Numbered from the stretch's first letter, positions 52,687 through 62,763 are shown. The stretch: 64,000 nucleotides of DNA from Planctomycetota bacterium (GCA_021414025.1 JAIOPG010000008.1:277852-341851); one strand, 5' to 3'. Translations and numbers: made by a program. Notes: generated from the sequence alone by a model not told the origin.

Positions 52687-54455
52687 GCGGGCCTTCGACC
52701 GAAGGCCGCTCCCCCACCAATTCGTTCACACCTTCCGCGGTCGCGTGGCCTTCGCGCAGATTGCGCATTAGCGCGGCCGCACTTGTTGTGGCGGCGATCT
52801 CCTTCGTCTCCTGGCTCTCGCTGCGTGCGGTCGCGGTCCAGCCCGCAAATGCTCCGGGGTTTTCCGCGCTCCGCGCGCTCTCCGCGGCGCGGGCCGCGCT
52901 GGGCGAGGAGCCCCGGCCCGTCAACAGCGCTGCCAACGCCGCAGCAGCCTCTCGCTTGAAGGAGGCCTTCGCCGCGATGGGTCTCGCGCCGATGGAGCAG
53001 AGCGCCACCGTGAAGGTGCCCGGCCGCGGCGAGGCGACCATCCGGAACATCTTCGCGCGAATCGAGGGACGCCAGGCGCTGCCCGCCATCCTGCTGGTCT
53101 CGCATCTTGATTCGGTCGCGGTCGCCCCCGGCGGCGCGGATAACGGCATGGGCGTCGCGGTCTGCCTGGAGGCGGCGCGGATGCTCGCCGCGGGTCCGAA
53201 GCCGCAGCGCCCCGTTGTGATCCTGATCACCGACGGCGAAGAGGCGGGATTGCTGGGCGCGAAACTCTTCGCGCAGAATCATCCGATGGCCAACGACATC
53301 GCCGCGGTCATCAACATCGACAACCGCGGAGGCGACGGGCCGGCGCAACTCTTTGAGACCGGTCCCAACGACCTGGCGCTGATCCGGGCGATCGCTCCGC
53401 ACATCGCGCGCCCGGTCATGGGCTCGCTCTTCGCGGAGGTCTATCGGCGCATGCCCAACGGCACCGACCTCTCGGTGTTTCTGGAACGCGGCATCACCGG
53501 CATCAACATCGCCTGCGCCGGCGGCGTGGAGCGTTACCACACCGCCGCCGACACTTTCGACGCCGTCAACCTCGCCTCACTTCAGCACGAGGGGGACATG
53601 GCCACCGAGGCGCTGCGGGGATTGCTTGCCCTGCCTGCGGACGCCTTCCCCTCCGATCGCGCCGTCTTTCTGGATCTGTTCGGGAGATTCGTGCTGGTGT
53701 GGCCGGCTTCGCTGGGCATGGTGCTTTCGCTGCTCGCGGCCATTGGCGTGATCGCGATCGGCCCCTGGGCCGCGCGCTGTGATCGCCGGGAGAGGGGCGC
53801 CGGCCAGGCGCATCCCATCAAGGACATCTTCAAGGGCTCGCTCGCCGCACTGCTGGCATTCGCGGGAACCCTCACAGTGGTCTTTTGCATCTCCTGGATT
53901 CTGGAACGAGCGGGTTTCTTCGGTCTGCCCTATGCCGAAGCGCTGCTGTCACAACAGAACCCGGGCGTGACTCCCCCCTGGCCCATGAAATTTGCCGCGG
54001 CGTACTGGCCTCCACACGGAATGCTTGTGGCGATCGGCCTGGGGACGCTTTGCGTTCCAGTGTCCTGGTTTTTTTCGAAGGTGCTGCTTCGCTCGAACTT
54101 GCCCTGGAGCGGCTGGTCCGGCGTCTGGGGTTTGATGGCACTCTTGAATGTCGTCGTGTCGGTTGTCGCGCCCGGAGCCGGCGCCATCCTGCTGCCGATT
54201 GTCCTAAGCGCCGCGATCGCCGCTTGGGCGGGCGCGCTCATACCTGGAATTCAGGGCAAGGCCGCCCCGCTGCTGGCCACGCTGGTTCCGATCGCGGTCG
54301 CCGCCGTCATCTACGCGCCGCTTGAAATGCTCTGCTGGCCGGCGGTGGGGCTGACCATGCCGCTCTTTCGCGGATTCCTGAGCGGCCTCTACGCAATCTT
54401 CATGCTGTTGATTTTCATGGCGCCTCGCTCGCACGCGGCCTCGGGCGCTTCCTGA
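52683..54455 (+). CDS. Membrane-anchored M28 family zinc peptidase
   Basis: A 590-residue protein with an N-terminal membrane helix (about 30-50), an extracytoplasmic M28 aminopeptidase domain and a C-terminal half with about six transmembrane helices. M28 zinc ligands are visible in order: SHLDSV (His), GGADNGMG (Asp), DGEEAGLLG (Glu pair), NIDNRGG (Asp) and [10 protein letters not shown] (His). Start is GTG at 52683, overlapping the nuoB stop. The arrangement resembles large membrane-bound M28 peptidases. The substrate is unknown. Confidence 0.87.
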   Translation: MSGPSTEGRSPTNSFTPSAVAWPSRRLRISAAALVVAAISFVSWLSLRAVAVQPANAPGFSALRALSAARAALGEEPRPVNSAANAAAASRLKEAFAAMGLAPMEQSATVKVPGRGEATIRNIFARIEGRQALPAILLVSHLDSVAVAPGGADNGMGVAVCLEAARMLAAGPKPQRPVVILITDGEEAGLLGAKLFAQNHPMANDIAAVINIDNRGGDGPAQLFETGPNDLALIRAIAPHIARPVMGSLFAEVYRRMPNGTDLSVFLERGITGINIACAGGVERYHTAADTFDAVNLASLQHEGDMATEALRGLLALPADAFPSDRAVFLDLFGRFVLVWPASLGMVLSLLAAIGVIAIGPWAARCDRRERGAGQAHPIKDIFKGSLAALLAFAGTLTVVFCISWILERAGFFGLPYAEALLSQQNPGVTPPWPMKFAAAYWPPHGMLVAIGLGTLCVPVSWFFSKVLLRSNLPWSGWSGVWGLMALLNVVVSVVAPGAGAILLPIVLSAAIAAWAGALIPGIQGKAAPLLATLVPIAVAAVIYAPLEMLCWPAVGLTMPLFRGFLSGLYAIFMLLIFMAPRSHAASGAS

Positions 54456-54456
54456 T

Positions 54457-55686
54457 TCAGGAGAGCGCTTCGACGAAATTTCGGATCCGCTCCATGCCCT
54501 CGCGCAGATCCGCCTCCGAGCAGGCAAAGCTGATGCGGATGTTCCTTCGGGCGCACTCGCCGAAATCCTCGCCGGGCACGATGGCCACGAAGGACTCCTC
54601 CAGCAAGGACTCGGCAAAAGCCTGGGCCGAGTCAATCTTCCGCCCCCCTTTGGTCGTCAAGCCGAAGCATGCCTCGATCGAGGGGAAGGCATAGAAGGCG
54701 CCGGTCGACTTCACCGTCTTGAAGCGCTTGATCGAGGAGAGCAGACCGTGCACCAGCACCGCCCGCCCCGCGAACGCCTTGCGCATCGTCTCGACCCCCG
54801 GCGCGGAGTTGTTCAGCGCCTCGACGATCGCCGGCATGATGAAGCTCGGAATCGAGTTGGTCATCTGCCCCTGCAGCTTGATGATCGCCTTGGCCAGCAT
54901 GCCGTCGCGGCCCGGCGCCACCAGGTAGCCCGCGCGCCAGCCCGTCATCGCGAAGGCCTTGCTCATGCCATTGATGGTGATCGTGCGCTCGGCCAGGCGC
55001 GGGTCGCTGCCCGGGCTGACGTGCTTCAGGCCCGCTTCGATCTCGGGGTAGATGAGCTTTTCGTAGATCTCATCGCTCACCACCGTGATCTCCTGGTGAC
55101 GCGCCAGCACATCGATCAATCCGGCGTACTCCCGGGTCGTGTAGACCGTGCCGCAGGGATTGCTCGGACTGTTGAGCATGATCGCCCGGGTGCGCGGGGT
55201 GATCGCCGCCTCGAGCTGGGCGGGCGTGATCTTGAAATTCGTCTCCACGCTCGAGGGCACTTCCACGCACACGCCGCCGGAGAGCTCGATCAGCGGGCGG
55301 TAGCTCACCCACGACGGCGTCGGCAGGATCACCTCGTCGCCGGCGCCGGGCTCCAGGATGGCGGCGAAGGACATGTACACGCCGTGCTTGGCGCCGGCGG
55401 TCAGCGTGATGTCCTCGGCGCGGCAGGCGATGCCGTTCTCCTCGCGAAATTTCCTGGCGACCGCCTCGCGCGAGGGCTTGTCGCCGGCGGTCGGGGCATA
55501 GCGCGTCACGTTGGCGTCAAGGGCCCGCTTGGCGGCCTCGCGGATGTTGGCGGGCGTGTCGAAGTCCGGCTCGCCGACGCCGAAATTGATCACCGGCTTT
55601 CCCGCCGACTTCAGTGCATTCGCCTTCGCCGCCACCGCCAGCGTGGCACTTTCCTTCAGGCGGGCGATGTGCGATGAGACCTGCAT
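54457..55686 (-). CDS. aspC: Aspartate aminotransferase, class I fold
   Basis: A PLP-dependent transaminase of 409 residues moving amino groups between aspartate and 2-oxoglutarate. NFGVGEPDFDTP is the N-terminal substrate loop of the Ib subgroup. NSPSNPCGTVY, VVSDEIYEKLIYPE and NGMSKAFAMTGWRAGYLV follow; the last holds the PLP-binding Lys. ATG 55686 is chosen over 55701 because TATCTT ends exactly 6 nt before it and the protein then starts like the family (SSHIARLKESATLAV). It is divergent from prfB and convergent with the M28 gene. Confidence 0.9.
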   Translation of the reverse strand: MQVSSHIARLKESATLAVAAKANALKSAGKPVINFGVGEPDFDTPANIREAAKRALDANVTRYAPTAGDKPSREAVARKFREENGIACRAEDITLTAGAKHGVYMSFAAILEPGAGDEVILPTPSWVSYRPLIELSGGVCVEVPSSVETNFKITPAQLEAAITPRTRAIMLNSPSNPCGTVYTTREYAGLIDVLARHQEITVVSDEIYEKLIYPEIEAGLKHVSPGSDPRLAERTITINGMSKAFAMTGWRAGYLVAPGRDGMLAKAIIKLQGQMTNSIPSFIMPAIVEALNNSAPGVETMRKAFAGRAVLVHGLLSSIKRFKTVKSTGAFYAFPSIEACFGLTTKGGRKIDSAQAFAESLLEESFVAIVPGEDFGECARRNIRISFACSEADLREGMERIRNFVEALS

Positions 55687-55692
55687 CGCCGG

Positions 55693-55698
55693 AAGATA
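55693..55698 (-). promoter_or_regulatory. -10 element of aspC
   Basis: TATCTT on the minus strand ends 6 nt before the ATG at 55686. Confidence 0.45.
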
Positions 55699-55723
55699 CA
55701 CGCGTCAATTCGCCGCCGTTCGC

Positions 55724-55729
55724 TACACT
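55724..55729 (+). promoter_or_regulatory. -10 element of prfB
   Basis: TCGCTACACT with -10 TACACT ends 6 nt before the prfB ATG at 55736. Confidence 0.5.
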
Positions 55730-55735
55730 CATCCC

Positions 55736-56855
55736 ATGCATTTTGACGCCCACCAGCCGGTGATCGACGAACTCGAGGCGCGGATCTCAGCCATCCGCGA
55801 CTCTCTTTGACTACCCCAGAAAATTGCAGGAACGCGCCAATCTGAATACGCAAATGGGCGAGGGGGATTTCTGGAACGACCAGAAGGCCGCCCAGAAGGT
55901 GATCAACGAGCTCAAGCTCGTGCGCTCGCAGATCGATCCGCTCGAGCAGGTCATCAAGGATTTCGACGACGCCAAGGTCGGATACGAAATGGCCAAGGAA
56001 GCCGGGGACAACGACCTGCTCAAGGAGGCGGACGAGTCGCTCTTCCGCCTGCAGCAGCGCATGGCCGTGGTCGAGACGCAGAGCCTGCTGGGCCGCAAGC
56101 ATGACCACCGCGCCTGCTTCGTCGACATCAACGCCGGCGCCGGCGGAACCGAGGCCGAGGATTGGGCGGGCATGCTGGAGCGCATGTACCTCTACTACTG
56201 GAGCGAGATGGGCTGGAAGGCCGAGGAAATGCACCGCATTCCCGGCGCCGAGGCAGGCGTGAGCGAAGTCGGCTACCGCATCACCGGGCCATTTGCCTAT
56301 GGCTACATGAGTTGCGAGCGCGGCACGCACCGGCTGGCCCGGGTGAGCCCCTTCAACGCTGAAGGCAAGCGGCAGACCAGCTTCGCCACCGTCGACGTGA
56401 CCCCCGAGTTCGAGGACAACGACCTTGAGATTCCCGCCAAGGACCTGGAGATCATCGCCTTCGTGCGTGCCTCCGGTCCCGGCGGCCAGAACGTGAACAA
56501 AGTCGCCAGCGCCGTGCGCATCAATCACATCCCCACCGGGCTGCAAGTGGTGGCCAGCACCTTCCGCGACCAGTCGCAGAACAAGAAGCAGGCCATGGCG
56601 GTGATGCGCGGCAAACTGGAGCAGCTGGAGGAGGAGCGCCGCGCCACCGAGTTGGCCACCGCCACCGGCGGCAAGGTGACCCGCGACTGGGGCAATCAGA
56701 TCCGCAGCTACGTCTTCTACGACAACCGAGTGAAAGACCACCGCACCGGCTACGAAGTGGGCAATCCGCAGAAGGTGCTGGATGGTTACATGTCCGAGTT
56801 CGTCATCGCGGAGCTGCAGCGCCGCCGCGGCGAATCCGAGAAGACCAAGTCCTAG
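55736..56855 (+). CDS. prfB: Peptide chain release factor 2, with programmed +1 frameshift
   Basis: Releases finished proteins at UGA and UAA. The first 24 codons from ATG 55736 end at CTT-TGA (55805-55810). Shifting +1 after CTT continues with GAC TAC (DYPRKLQERANLN) into the long frame, exactly the LDY junction of RF2 in other bacteria. The total is about 372 residues. SPF for stop-codon recognition is in ARVSPFNAEGKRQTSF, and the GGQ loop in ASGPGGQNVNKVAS. The frame must be joined; the gene is not broken. The AGGGGG stimulator known in E. coli is not seen before the shift site. Confidence 0.95.
55805..55811 (+). promoter_or_regulatory. Programmed +1 frameshift site of prfB
   Basis: CTT TGA C: a slippery CTT codon followed by an in-frame UGA that RF2 itself reads, giving autoregulation. 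After the shift, reading resumes at GAC (55809). Confidence 0.92.
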
Positions 56856-56897
56856 TTTCCTTCCGCCGCGCCTCATCGGCGCCACGAGTCACATCCC

Positions 56898-58874
56898 ATG
56901 GCGGAACCCTTGAAACCCTTCATTGAACTCCGCCCCACCGACTGGCCTGACGCCGCGAGCGCGGCCGGGTTGGAGTGGCTCTCGACCAACGGCATCGGCG
57001 GCTACTCCTACGGCACGGTCAGCGGCGCGCTGCAGCGTCGCTGGCATGGACTGCTGGTCGCGGCCACGGATCCCCCCGAGGGACGGACGCTGCTGGTGTC
57101 AAAAGTGGAAGTCACCGCGACGACCGGCGGAACGCGCACTTCGCTCACCGCAAATCAGTGGACCACCGGCATGGACGCACCGGGCCTCACCTGCTTGAGC
57201 CGGGTCTGGCTCGACGGTTCGATCGTGGTGCGCGAATGGAAGATCGGCTCGGCGATTCTGGAGGAGCGCATCGCCATGGCCCGCGGAAGGAACACCGTGG
57301 CAATCGTCTTCGCGCTGCGCGACGCGAAGCAACCGGTCGAGCTAGAGCTGAAGTGCCTGGTGAACCACCGGCTGCACAATCAACTGACAAAACCCAAGGC
57401 ATTCGTTCCTCGAATCGCCGGCTGCGCTCGCGGTCTTCAGGTGTCGTTCGATCACGCTTCGGGGGAAGGCCGGGACCTTCACCTTCAGGCCGATAGAGGC
57501 GCGGGCGCCGCCGACGGCTCCTGGTATGAAAATTATTTCCTGCCCGCCGAGCAGGCGCTGGGCTACGACTTCGTGGACGCGCATTGCTGCGCCGGCGTGA
57601 TCCGGCTCACGATCAAGCCCGGCGAGACCCGCGGCTTCACCGCCGGCACGCGCGATGAACCCGAAGGCGAGGCGGGGCGCATCATCAACGCCGCGGCGGC
57701 GCGAAGCCGATCGCTGATCGCACTGGCCAAGGCCGAATCGGATCCCTTTCGCGGGCGGCTGGCCCTGGCCGCCGATCAATTCATCATCGAACGCACGCTT
57801 CCCGACGGCTCGCGCGGCAGCGGCGTCATCGCCGGTTACCCGTGGTTCGGTCAGTGGAGCCGCGACACGCTGATCGCGCTGCCGGGACTCTGCCTTGAGA
57901 CGGGCCGCTTTGAAGAAGCTGCGTCGATGGTTCGCTCGCTCGCCAAATTCGAGAAGGATGGCCTGCTGCCCAACCGATTTCCTTCGCCCGGCGAAGCCTG
58001 GATGGACAACAGCGTGGACGCCCCGCTGCTTCTGGCGACCACCGCGCGGCGCATCGTGAACGCCTCGGGGAATTTCGAGCTCGCCCGCGATCTCTTCCCG
58101 GCGCTTGAGAGCATCTTCAACGCATTTTCAAAGGGAACGCGCCACGGCATTCGCATCGATCCCACCGACGGACTGCTGATCGCCACGGACCCGGGAACGC
58201 AACTCACCTGGATGGACGCCAAGCTCGGCGCGAAAGTCATCACGCCGCGCATGGGCAAGCCGGTCGAGATCAACGCGCTCTGGTGCGGTCTGCTCGCCAC
58301 GCTCATCGAGTGGGCGCCGCGGCTCAAGAAGGACGCGAGCCCATGGAGCGCCGCCCTGGACAAGTCGCGGCGTAGTTTCACGCGGTTCCTCCATCCCGAT
58401 CAGGATCGACTCTTCGACACATTGGACGGGCCGGATGGCGCGGATGATTCGCTGCGCCCGAACCAGCTCTTCGCCATTCAAGCCCTCGCACCGCTGGTGC
58501 CTGACGCGATTGCGAAACGGATCGTCGCGCGCGTCGAGCGCGAACTGCATACGCCCTTGGGCCTCCGCACCCTGGCCAGTAATTCCCCCGGCTACGTCGG
58601 CCGCTTCGGCGGAGCGGTCGAAGATCGGGACCGGGCCTACCACAACGGCACCGTCTGGCCCTGGCTCCTCGGGCCCCTGGCCGGCGCGATGCGGACGCTC
58701 GGACAATCCGCTCGCGTTGCTGATCTGCACAGGCCCTTCGAAGCGCAGCTCTCCCGCAACTGCCTCGGGCAAGTCTTCGAAGTCACAGATGGGGACCCGC
58801 CCCAGCGAGGCGGAGGCTGCGCGGCGCAGGCCTGGAGCGTGGCCTCCCTGCTGGACCGCGGCGTCGGCGAATAG
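56898..58874 (+). CDS. Glycogen debranching enzyme (amylo-1,6-glucosidase type)
   Basis: A 658-residue GDE-family protein for glycogen breakdown. The N-terminal beta-rich domain begins with EWLSTNGIGGYSYGTVSGAL and RRWHGLLVAATDPPEGR. The C-terminal (alpha/alpha)6 domain has GYPWFGQWSRDTLIALPGL and LPNRFPSPGEAWMDNSVDAP, typical of the archaeal/bacterial GDE type. NGTVWPWLLGPLAGAM closes the active-site region. It should release 1,6-linked glucose from limit dextrins in the cytosol. It follows prfB by 42 bp. Confidence 0.9.
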   Translation: MAEPLKPFIELRPTDWPDAASAAGLEWLSTNGIGGYSYGTVSGALQRRWHGLLVAATDPPEGRTLLVSKVEVTATTGGTRTSLTANQWTTGMDAPGLTCLSRVWLDGSIVVREWKIGSAILEERIAMARGRNTVAIVFALRDAKQPVELELKCLVNHRLHNQLTKPKAFVPRIAGCARGLQVSFDHASGEGRDLHLQADRGAGAADGSWYENYFLPAEQALGYDFVDAHCCAGVIRLTIKPGETRGFTAGTRDEPEGEAGRIINAAAARSRSLIALAKAESDPFRGRLALAADQFIIERTLPDGSRGSGVIAGYPWFGQWSRDTLIALPGLCLETGRFEEAASMVRSLAKFEKDGLLPNRFPSPGEAWMDNSVDAPLLLATTARRIVNASGNFELARDLFPALESIFNAFSKGTRHGIRIDPTDGLLIATDPGTQLTWMDAKLGAKVITPRMGKPVEINALWCGLLATLIEWAPRLKKDASPWSAALDKSRRSFTRFLHPDQDRLFDTLDGPDGADDSLRPNQLFAIQALAPLVPDAIAKRIVARVERELHTPLGLRTLASNSPGYVGRFGGAVEDRDRAYHNGTVWPWLLGPLAGAMRTLGQSARVADLHRPFEAQLSRNCLGQVFEVTDGDPPQRGGGCAAQAWSVASLLDRGVGE

Positions 58875-58932
58875 GCTGCGAAAAAATCTTTCCACACGGC
58901 CATTTTCCAGCCCCATTTCAATGATTTTTGGC

Positions 58933-58938
58933 TACAAC
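58933..58938 (+). promoter_or_regulatory. -10 element of tricorn protease copy 2
   Basis: TTTGGCTACAAC holds TACAAC ending 7 nt before ATG 58946, favouring this start over the in-frame one at 58928. Confidence 0.4.
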
Positions 58939-58945
58939 TCACCCC

Positions 58946-61900
58946 ATGCTCTCCATCGCCCTCATCGCCGTCTGCGCGCTGTCCGCCGCCCCCTTTCAAA
59001 GCGCGCCCGCCGGCGCCGCCACGCAATCGCCCCCGGCCGGAATGCTGCGCTACCCCGATCTCGGGCCCAATGACATCGTCTTCTCCTTCGCCAATGATCT
59101 CTGGATCGTCGACAAGAATGGCGGCGTGGCCCGACCGCTGACCAACGCGCCCGGCACCGAGAACATGCCGAAGTTTTCCCAGGATGGCAAGAGCATCGCC
59201 TTCGTCGGCGGCTATGAGGGCAACCGCGACATCTACACGATCCCCGCGGGCGGCGGCCAGCCCTACCGAGTCACGCACCATCCCGGCACCGAGGGTCTCT
59301 GCGAATGGACTCCGGACGGCAACATCATCATGACCACGACGGACCTCGGCGGCCTCGGTCGCATGATGCGGCTCTTCAAGGTTCCCGCCGGCGGCGGCAT
59401 GCCCGAGCCTCTGCCGGTTCCCTACGGCGCCAATGGATCGATCTCCTCCGACGGCGAGTGGCTGGCCTACACGCCGCACTCCGTCGATACGCGCACCTGG
59501 AAGCGCTACCGCGGCGGCATGGCCACCGACATCTGGCTCTACAACCTGAAGAACGGCACGAGCCGTCGCGTCACCAATTGGGAGGGCGTGGACTCCTTCC
59601 CGATGTGGCATGGCGACTCGCTTTATTACATGTCGGATGAGGGCGAAGGCCACCGCATGAACATCTGGAAGTACAACCTTGGCACCCAGAAGCGCGAGCA
59701 GGTCACCTTCTTCACCGACGAGGATGTGCGCTGGCCGGCGATCGGTCCCCATGGCCCTGGCCCCGGCGACATGGTCTTCCAGAAGGGCGACCAGTTGATG
59801 GTGCTGGATCTGGGCACCGCCAAGGCGCGGCCGATCTCTGTGCAGATCCCCGGCGATCGGCCCAAGATCACCCATCACAATGTCGACGCGTCCAAGACGA
59901 TCCAGTCCTGGAGCATCGGCCCCACCGGCAAGCGCGTGGTGGTGGCGGCCCGCGGAGATGTCTGGACGCTGCCCACGGAAAATGGATCGCCGCGCAACCT
60001 TGTGCACAGCAGCGGCGTCGCCGAGCGATCCCCGGGCTGGAGCCCCGACGGCGAGAGCATCGCTTTCTTCGATGACTCCACCGGCGAGTACGAGCTCTAC
60101 ATCATTCCCGCCAAGGGCAAGGGCGAGAAGAAGGCGCTGACCACCGACGGCGGCCCCTTCAAGGATGGCATCGTCTGGAGCCCCGACTCGAAGAAGGTGC
60201 TCTACGGCGACAAGACCGGATCGCTCTGGATGGTCACGATCGCCGACGGCACGCGCGTGCTGGTCGACAAGGATCCGCAGGCGGTCACGCCGAATCCCTC
60301 CTTCAGTCACGACGGCGCCTGGATCGCCTACACGCGCCGCGAGCGCGACCGCGACACGCCGCGGATCTGGCTCTACGAGGTCGCCACCGGCGAGAAGACT
60401 CCCGTCACCAGCGGCATGTTCTCCGACGCGAATCCGACCTTCGACGGCAAGGGCGACTACCTGGTCTTCGCCAGCGATCGCAATTTCTCGCCGACCTACA
60501 GCGAGCTCGACACCACCTGGATCTACGCCGACGCGTCGCAGCTCTACCTGGTGCCGCTGCGCAAGGATGTGAAGCTGCCCTGGCCTCCTGAAAGCGACGA
60601 GGAAGAGAAGAAGTCCGACAAGGACAAGAAGGACGCCGACAAGAAGGATGGCGACAAGAAGGACGACGCCAAGCCCGCGGATGGCGCCGACAAGAAGGAT
60701 GACGCGAAACCCGCGGACAAGAAGGATGATGACGACGACAAGGACGACAGCTCGCCGCCATCCGACAAGCCGCTCGATCCGCCGGCGACTCCTCCGGCCA
60801 AGGAATCCAACGGCGCCGCCGACGAATCCAAGGCCGACGGCAGCAAGGACGCCGACCCCAAGAAGGACAAGAAGGACAAGAAAGACGACAAGAAGGCCGA
60901 GCCCGCCCCGCCGATCAAGATCGACCTCGACGGATTCGAGTCACGCGCGGTGGTCCTGCCGCCCAAGACCGGCGCCTACGGCTCCATCGCCTTCAACGAC
61001 AAGAACCAGCTGGTCTACGCGCGGGCCAAGGACGGCATCAAGGTGCTCGACCTGACCGACAAGGAGAAGAAGGAGAAGAACATCGTTGAAGGCGGAGCCT
61101 TCGAGATCTCCGCCGACCGCAAGAAGCTGCTGGTGCCCCACGGCAACGGCGCGGGGGTGGTCGACGCCGCGGCCGACGCCAAGCTCAAGCCCGTGATCAC
61201 GGATCCGATGACGGTCGACGTGGACCCGCGCGCCGAATGGAAGCAGATCGTCATCGACGCCAACCGCATCATGCGCGACTGGTTCTACGACGAGGGCATG
61301 CACCAGGTGGACTGGAAGGCCCAGCGCGAGCACGCCCTCAAACTGCTCGAGAGCGCCAACTCGCGCGAAGACGTGAACTGGATCATCGCTGAGATGATCA
61401 GCGAACTCAACGTCGGACACGCCTACCTGACGGGTCCCGGCGACATCGAGACGCCGCCGATGTACGCCACCACCGGCATGCTGGGCGTGGATTGGGAACT
61501 CGCCGACGGCGCCAACAACACCAAGGTCTACCGCTTCGCGCACCTGGTCGAGGGCGCCCCCTGGGACATCGACGCGCACAATCCGTTGGTCGCCGCGGGC
61601 GTGAAGCCGGGCGATTACCTCTTCGAAGTGAACGGCCGGCCGGTCGACGCCGCGCTCGATCCCTGGGCCGCCTTCGACGGCCTCGGCGGCAAGACCATCA
61701 CACTGACGGTATCGGACAAACCCGAGCGCGACGCCACCGAGCGCGTGGTGACGGTGCGCACCATGAGCGGCGAGGGGCCGCTGCGCTACCGCGAGTGGAT
61801 CGAGCGCAACCGCGCCTGGGTCGACCACATGAGCGACGGACAAGTCGGCTACATCTATGTGCCCAACACCGGCGTCGAGGGGCAGAATGACCTGGTGCGC

Positions 61901-62482
61901 CAGTTCCAGGGCAACCGCTCCAAGGCGGCGCTCATCATCGACGAGCGCTGGAACGGCGGCGGGCAGATTCCCAACCGCTTCATCGAGATGATGAACCGCC
62001 CCGCCACCAACGCGTGGGCGCGGCGCGACGCGGGCGAGCAGATCTGGCCGCCGGATTCCCACCAGGGGCCCAAGGCCATGCTCATCAACGGGCTCGCGGG
62101 CTCGGGCGGCGACATGTTCCCCTGGCTCTTCAAGCAGGAGAAGCTTGGTCCGGTCATCGGCATGCGCACCTGGGGCGGACTGGTCGGCATCAGCGGCAAT
62201 CCCGGCTTCGTCGACGGCGGCTCCATCAGCGCCCCCACCTTCGGCTTCTTCAAGCTCGATGGCACGTGGGGCGTGGAAGGCCACGGCGTCGATCCCGATA
62301 TCGAGGTGATCGACGATCCCGCCATCATGAAGGGCGGACTTGCCGCGGGTGGCCGCGATCCACAGCTTGAGAAGGCCGTGGAAGTGATGCAGCAGGCGCT
62401 CAAGGATCACCCGTTCAAGATGCCTCCGCGTCCCGCAGCGCCGAACCGCAGCGGCATGGGCGTGCCGGTGCAGGACCACTGA
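58946..62482 (+). CDS. Tricorn-like protease, S41 family, exported (copy 2)
   Basis: From ATG 58946 the protein has 1178 residues and a signal peptide (MLSIALIAVCALSAAPFQSA). Propeller blades such as PKFSQDGKSIAFVGGYEGN and FPMWHGDSLYYMSDEGEG are followed by a Lys/Asp-rich linker at about 550-650 (runs such as KKSDKDKKDADKKDG). The core, PDZ and S41 domains come next. Active-site residues are His825 (NVGHAYLTG) and Ser1053 (LAGSGGDMFP), with MRTWGGLVGISG after. It shares architecture with the copy at 18301-21882 but is diverged. Confidence 0.92.
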   Translation: MLSIALIAVCALSAAPFQSAPAGAATQSPPAGMLRYPDLGPNDIVFSFANDLWIVDKNGGVARPLTNAPGTENMPKFSQDGKSIAFVGGYEGNRDIYTIPAGGGQPYRVTHHPGTEGLCEWTPDGNIIMTTTDLGGLGRMMRLFKVPAGGGMPEPLPVPYGANGSISSDGEWLAYTPHSVDTRTWKRYRGGMATDIWLYNLKNGTSRRVTNWEGVDSFPMWHGDSLYYMSDEGEGHRMNIWKYNLGTQKREQVTFFTDEDVRWPAIGPHGPGPGDMVFQKGDQLMVLDLGTAKARPISVQIPGDRPKITHHNVDASKTIQSWSIGPTGKRVVVAARGDVWTLPTENGSPRNLVHSSGVAERSPGWSPDGESIAFFDDSTGEYELYIIPAKGKGEKKALTTDGGPFKDGIVWSPDSKKVLYGDKTGSLWMVTIADGTRVLVDKDPQAVTPNPSFSHDGAWIAYTRRERDRDTPRIWLYEVATGEKTPVTSGMFSDANPTFDGKGDYLVFASDRNFSPTYSELDTTWIYADASQLYLVPLRKDVKLPWPPESDEEEKKSDKDKKDADKKDGDKKDDAKPADGADKKDDAKPADKKDDDDDKDDSSPPSDKPLDPPATPPAKESNGAADESKADGSKDADPKKDKKDKKDDKKAEPAPPIKIDLDGFESRAVVLPPKTGAYGSIAFNDKNQLVYARAKDGIKVLDLTDKEKKEKNIVEGGAFEISADRKKLLVPHGNGAGVVDAAADAKLKPVITDPMTVDVDPRAEWKQIVIDANRIMRDWFYDEGMHQVDWKAQREHALKLLESANSREDVNWIIAEMISELNVGHAYLTGPGDIETPPMYATTGMLGVDWELADGANNTKVYRFAHLVEGAPWDIDAHNPLVAAGVKPGDYLFEVNGRPVDAALDPWAAFDGLGGKTITLTVSDKPERDATERVVTVRTMSGEGPLRYREWIERNRAWVDHMSDGQVGYIYVPNTGVEGQNDLVRQFQGNRSKAALIIDERWNGGGQIPNRFIEMMNRPATNAWARRDAGEQIWPPDSHQGPKAMLINGLAGSGGDMFPWLFKQEKLGPVIGMRTWGGLVGISGNPGFVDGGSISAPTFGFFKLDGTWGVEGHGVDPDIEVIDDPAIMKGGLAAGGRDPQLEKAVEVMQQALKDHPFKMPPRPAAPNRSGMGVPVQDH

Positions 62483-62556
62483 TTTCCCGAGGTTTCGCAG
62501 GAGTTTCCGTTTTTCACCGCATGGATTGCAGTCGTCAAAGGAGCCTGACTTTTCGC

Positions 62557-62562
62557 TATACT
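62557..62562 (+). promoter_or_regulatory. -10 element of tRNA-Gly
   Basis: TTTTCGCTATACT carries TATACT 11 nt before the tRNA 5' end, nearly identical to the tRNA-Leu promoter core. Confidence 0.6.
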
Positions 62563-62573
62563 TCCCCCTCGCT

Positions 62574-62645
62574 GCGGGCGTAGCTCAGTGGTAGAGCGTC
62601 ACGTTGCCAACGTGAATGTCGAGGGTTCGAGCCCCTTCGCCCGCT
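62574..62645 (+). tRNA. tRNA-Gly (anticodon GCC)
   Basis: Acceptor GCGGGCG pairs with CGCCCGC, followed by discriminator T and no CCA. Stem TCACG/CGTGA holds loop TTGCCAA with anticodon GCC. D-arm and T-arm (GGTTCGAGCCC) are normal. It is followed by an integrase gene, so it is a probable integration site. Confidence 0.96.
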
Positions 62646-62648
62646 GTT

Positions 62649-62673
62649 TAAGTCCTTAATTTACAAGGACTTA
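62649..62673 (+). terminator. Hairpin just after tRNA-Gly
   Basis: TAAGTCCTT (62649-62657) and AAGGACTTA (62665-62673) are perfect 9-bp arms around AATTTAC. It may end the tRNA transcript or be part of the integrated element. Confidence 0.45.
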
Positions 62674-62699
62674 CGATGTACCCAAACACAACCCAAATT

Positions 62700-62750
62700 C
62701 GGCGTACCGGATCTCGTACCTAATACAGGCGAGTTTTCTTAGGTACGCCG
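62700..62750. repeat. GTACC repeats ahead of the integrase (candidate arm or core sites)
   Basis: CGGCGTACC (62700-62708) and GGTACGCCG (62742-62750) are exact inverted repeats. CGTACCTAA (62715-62723) and TTAGGTACG (62739-62747) are a second, overlapping pair. Nested sites like this between a tRNA and an integrase gene could be recombinase binding sites or an operator. Confidence 0.45.
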
Positions 62751-62757
62751 TCCCATC

Positions 62758-62763
62758 TATAAT
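62758..62763 (+). promoter_or_regulatory. -10 element of the integrase gene
   Basis: TATAAT, the only perfect -10 in the window's listed promoters, overlaps an in-frame ATG at 62762. The real start is therefore ATG 62801, preceded by AGGGAG. Confidence 0.5.

Noticed and set aside
55511..55810. A separate small protein ending just before the long prfB frame
   Set aside because: Only its last 24 codons matter; they are the first exon-like part of prfB before the programmed frameshift, and the rest is antisense to aspC.
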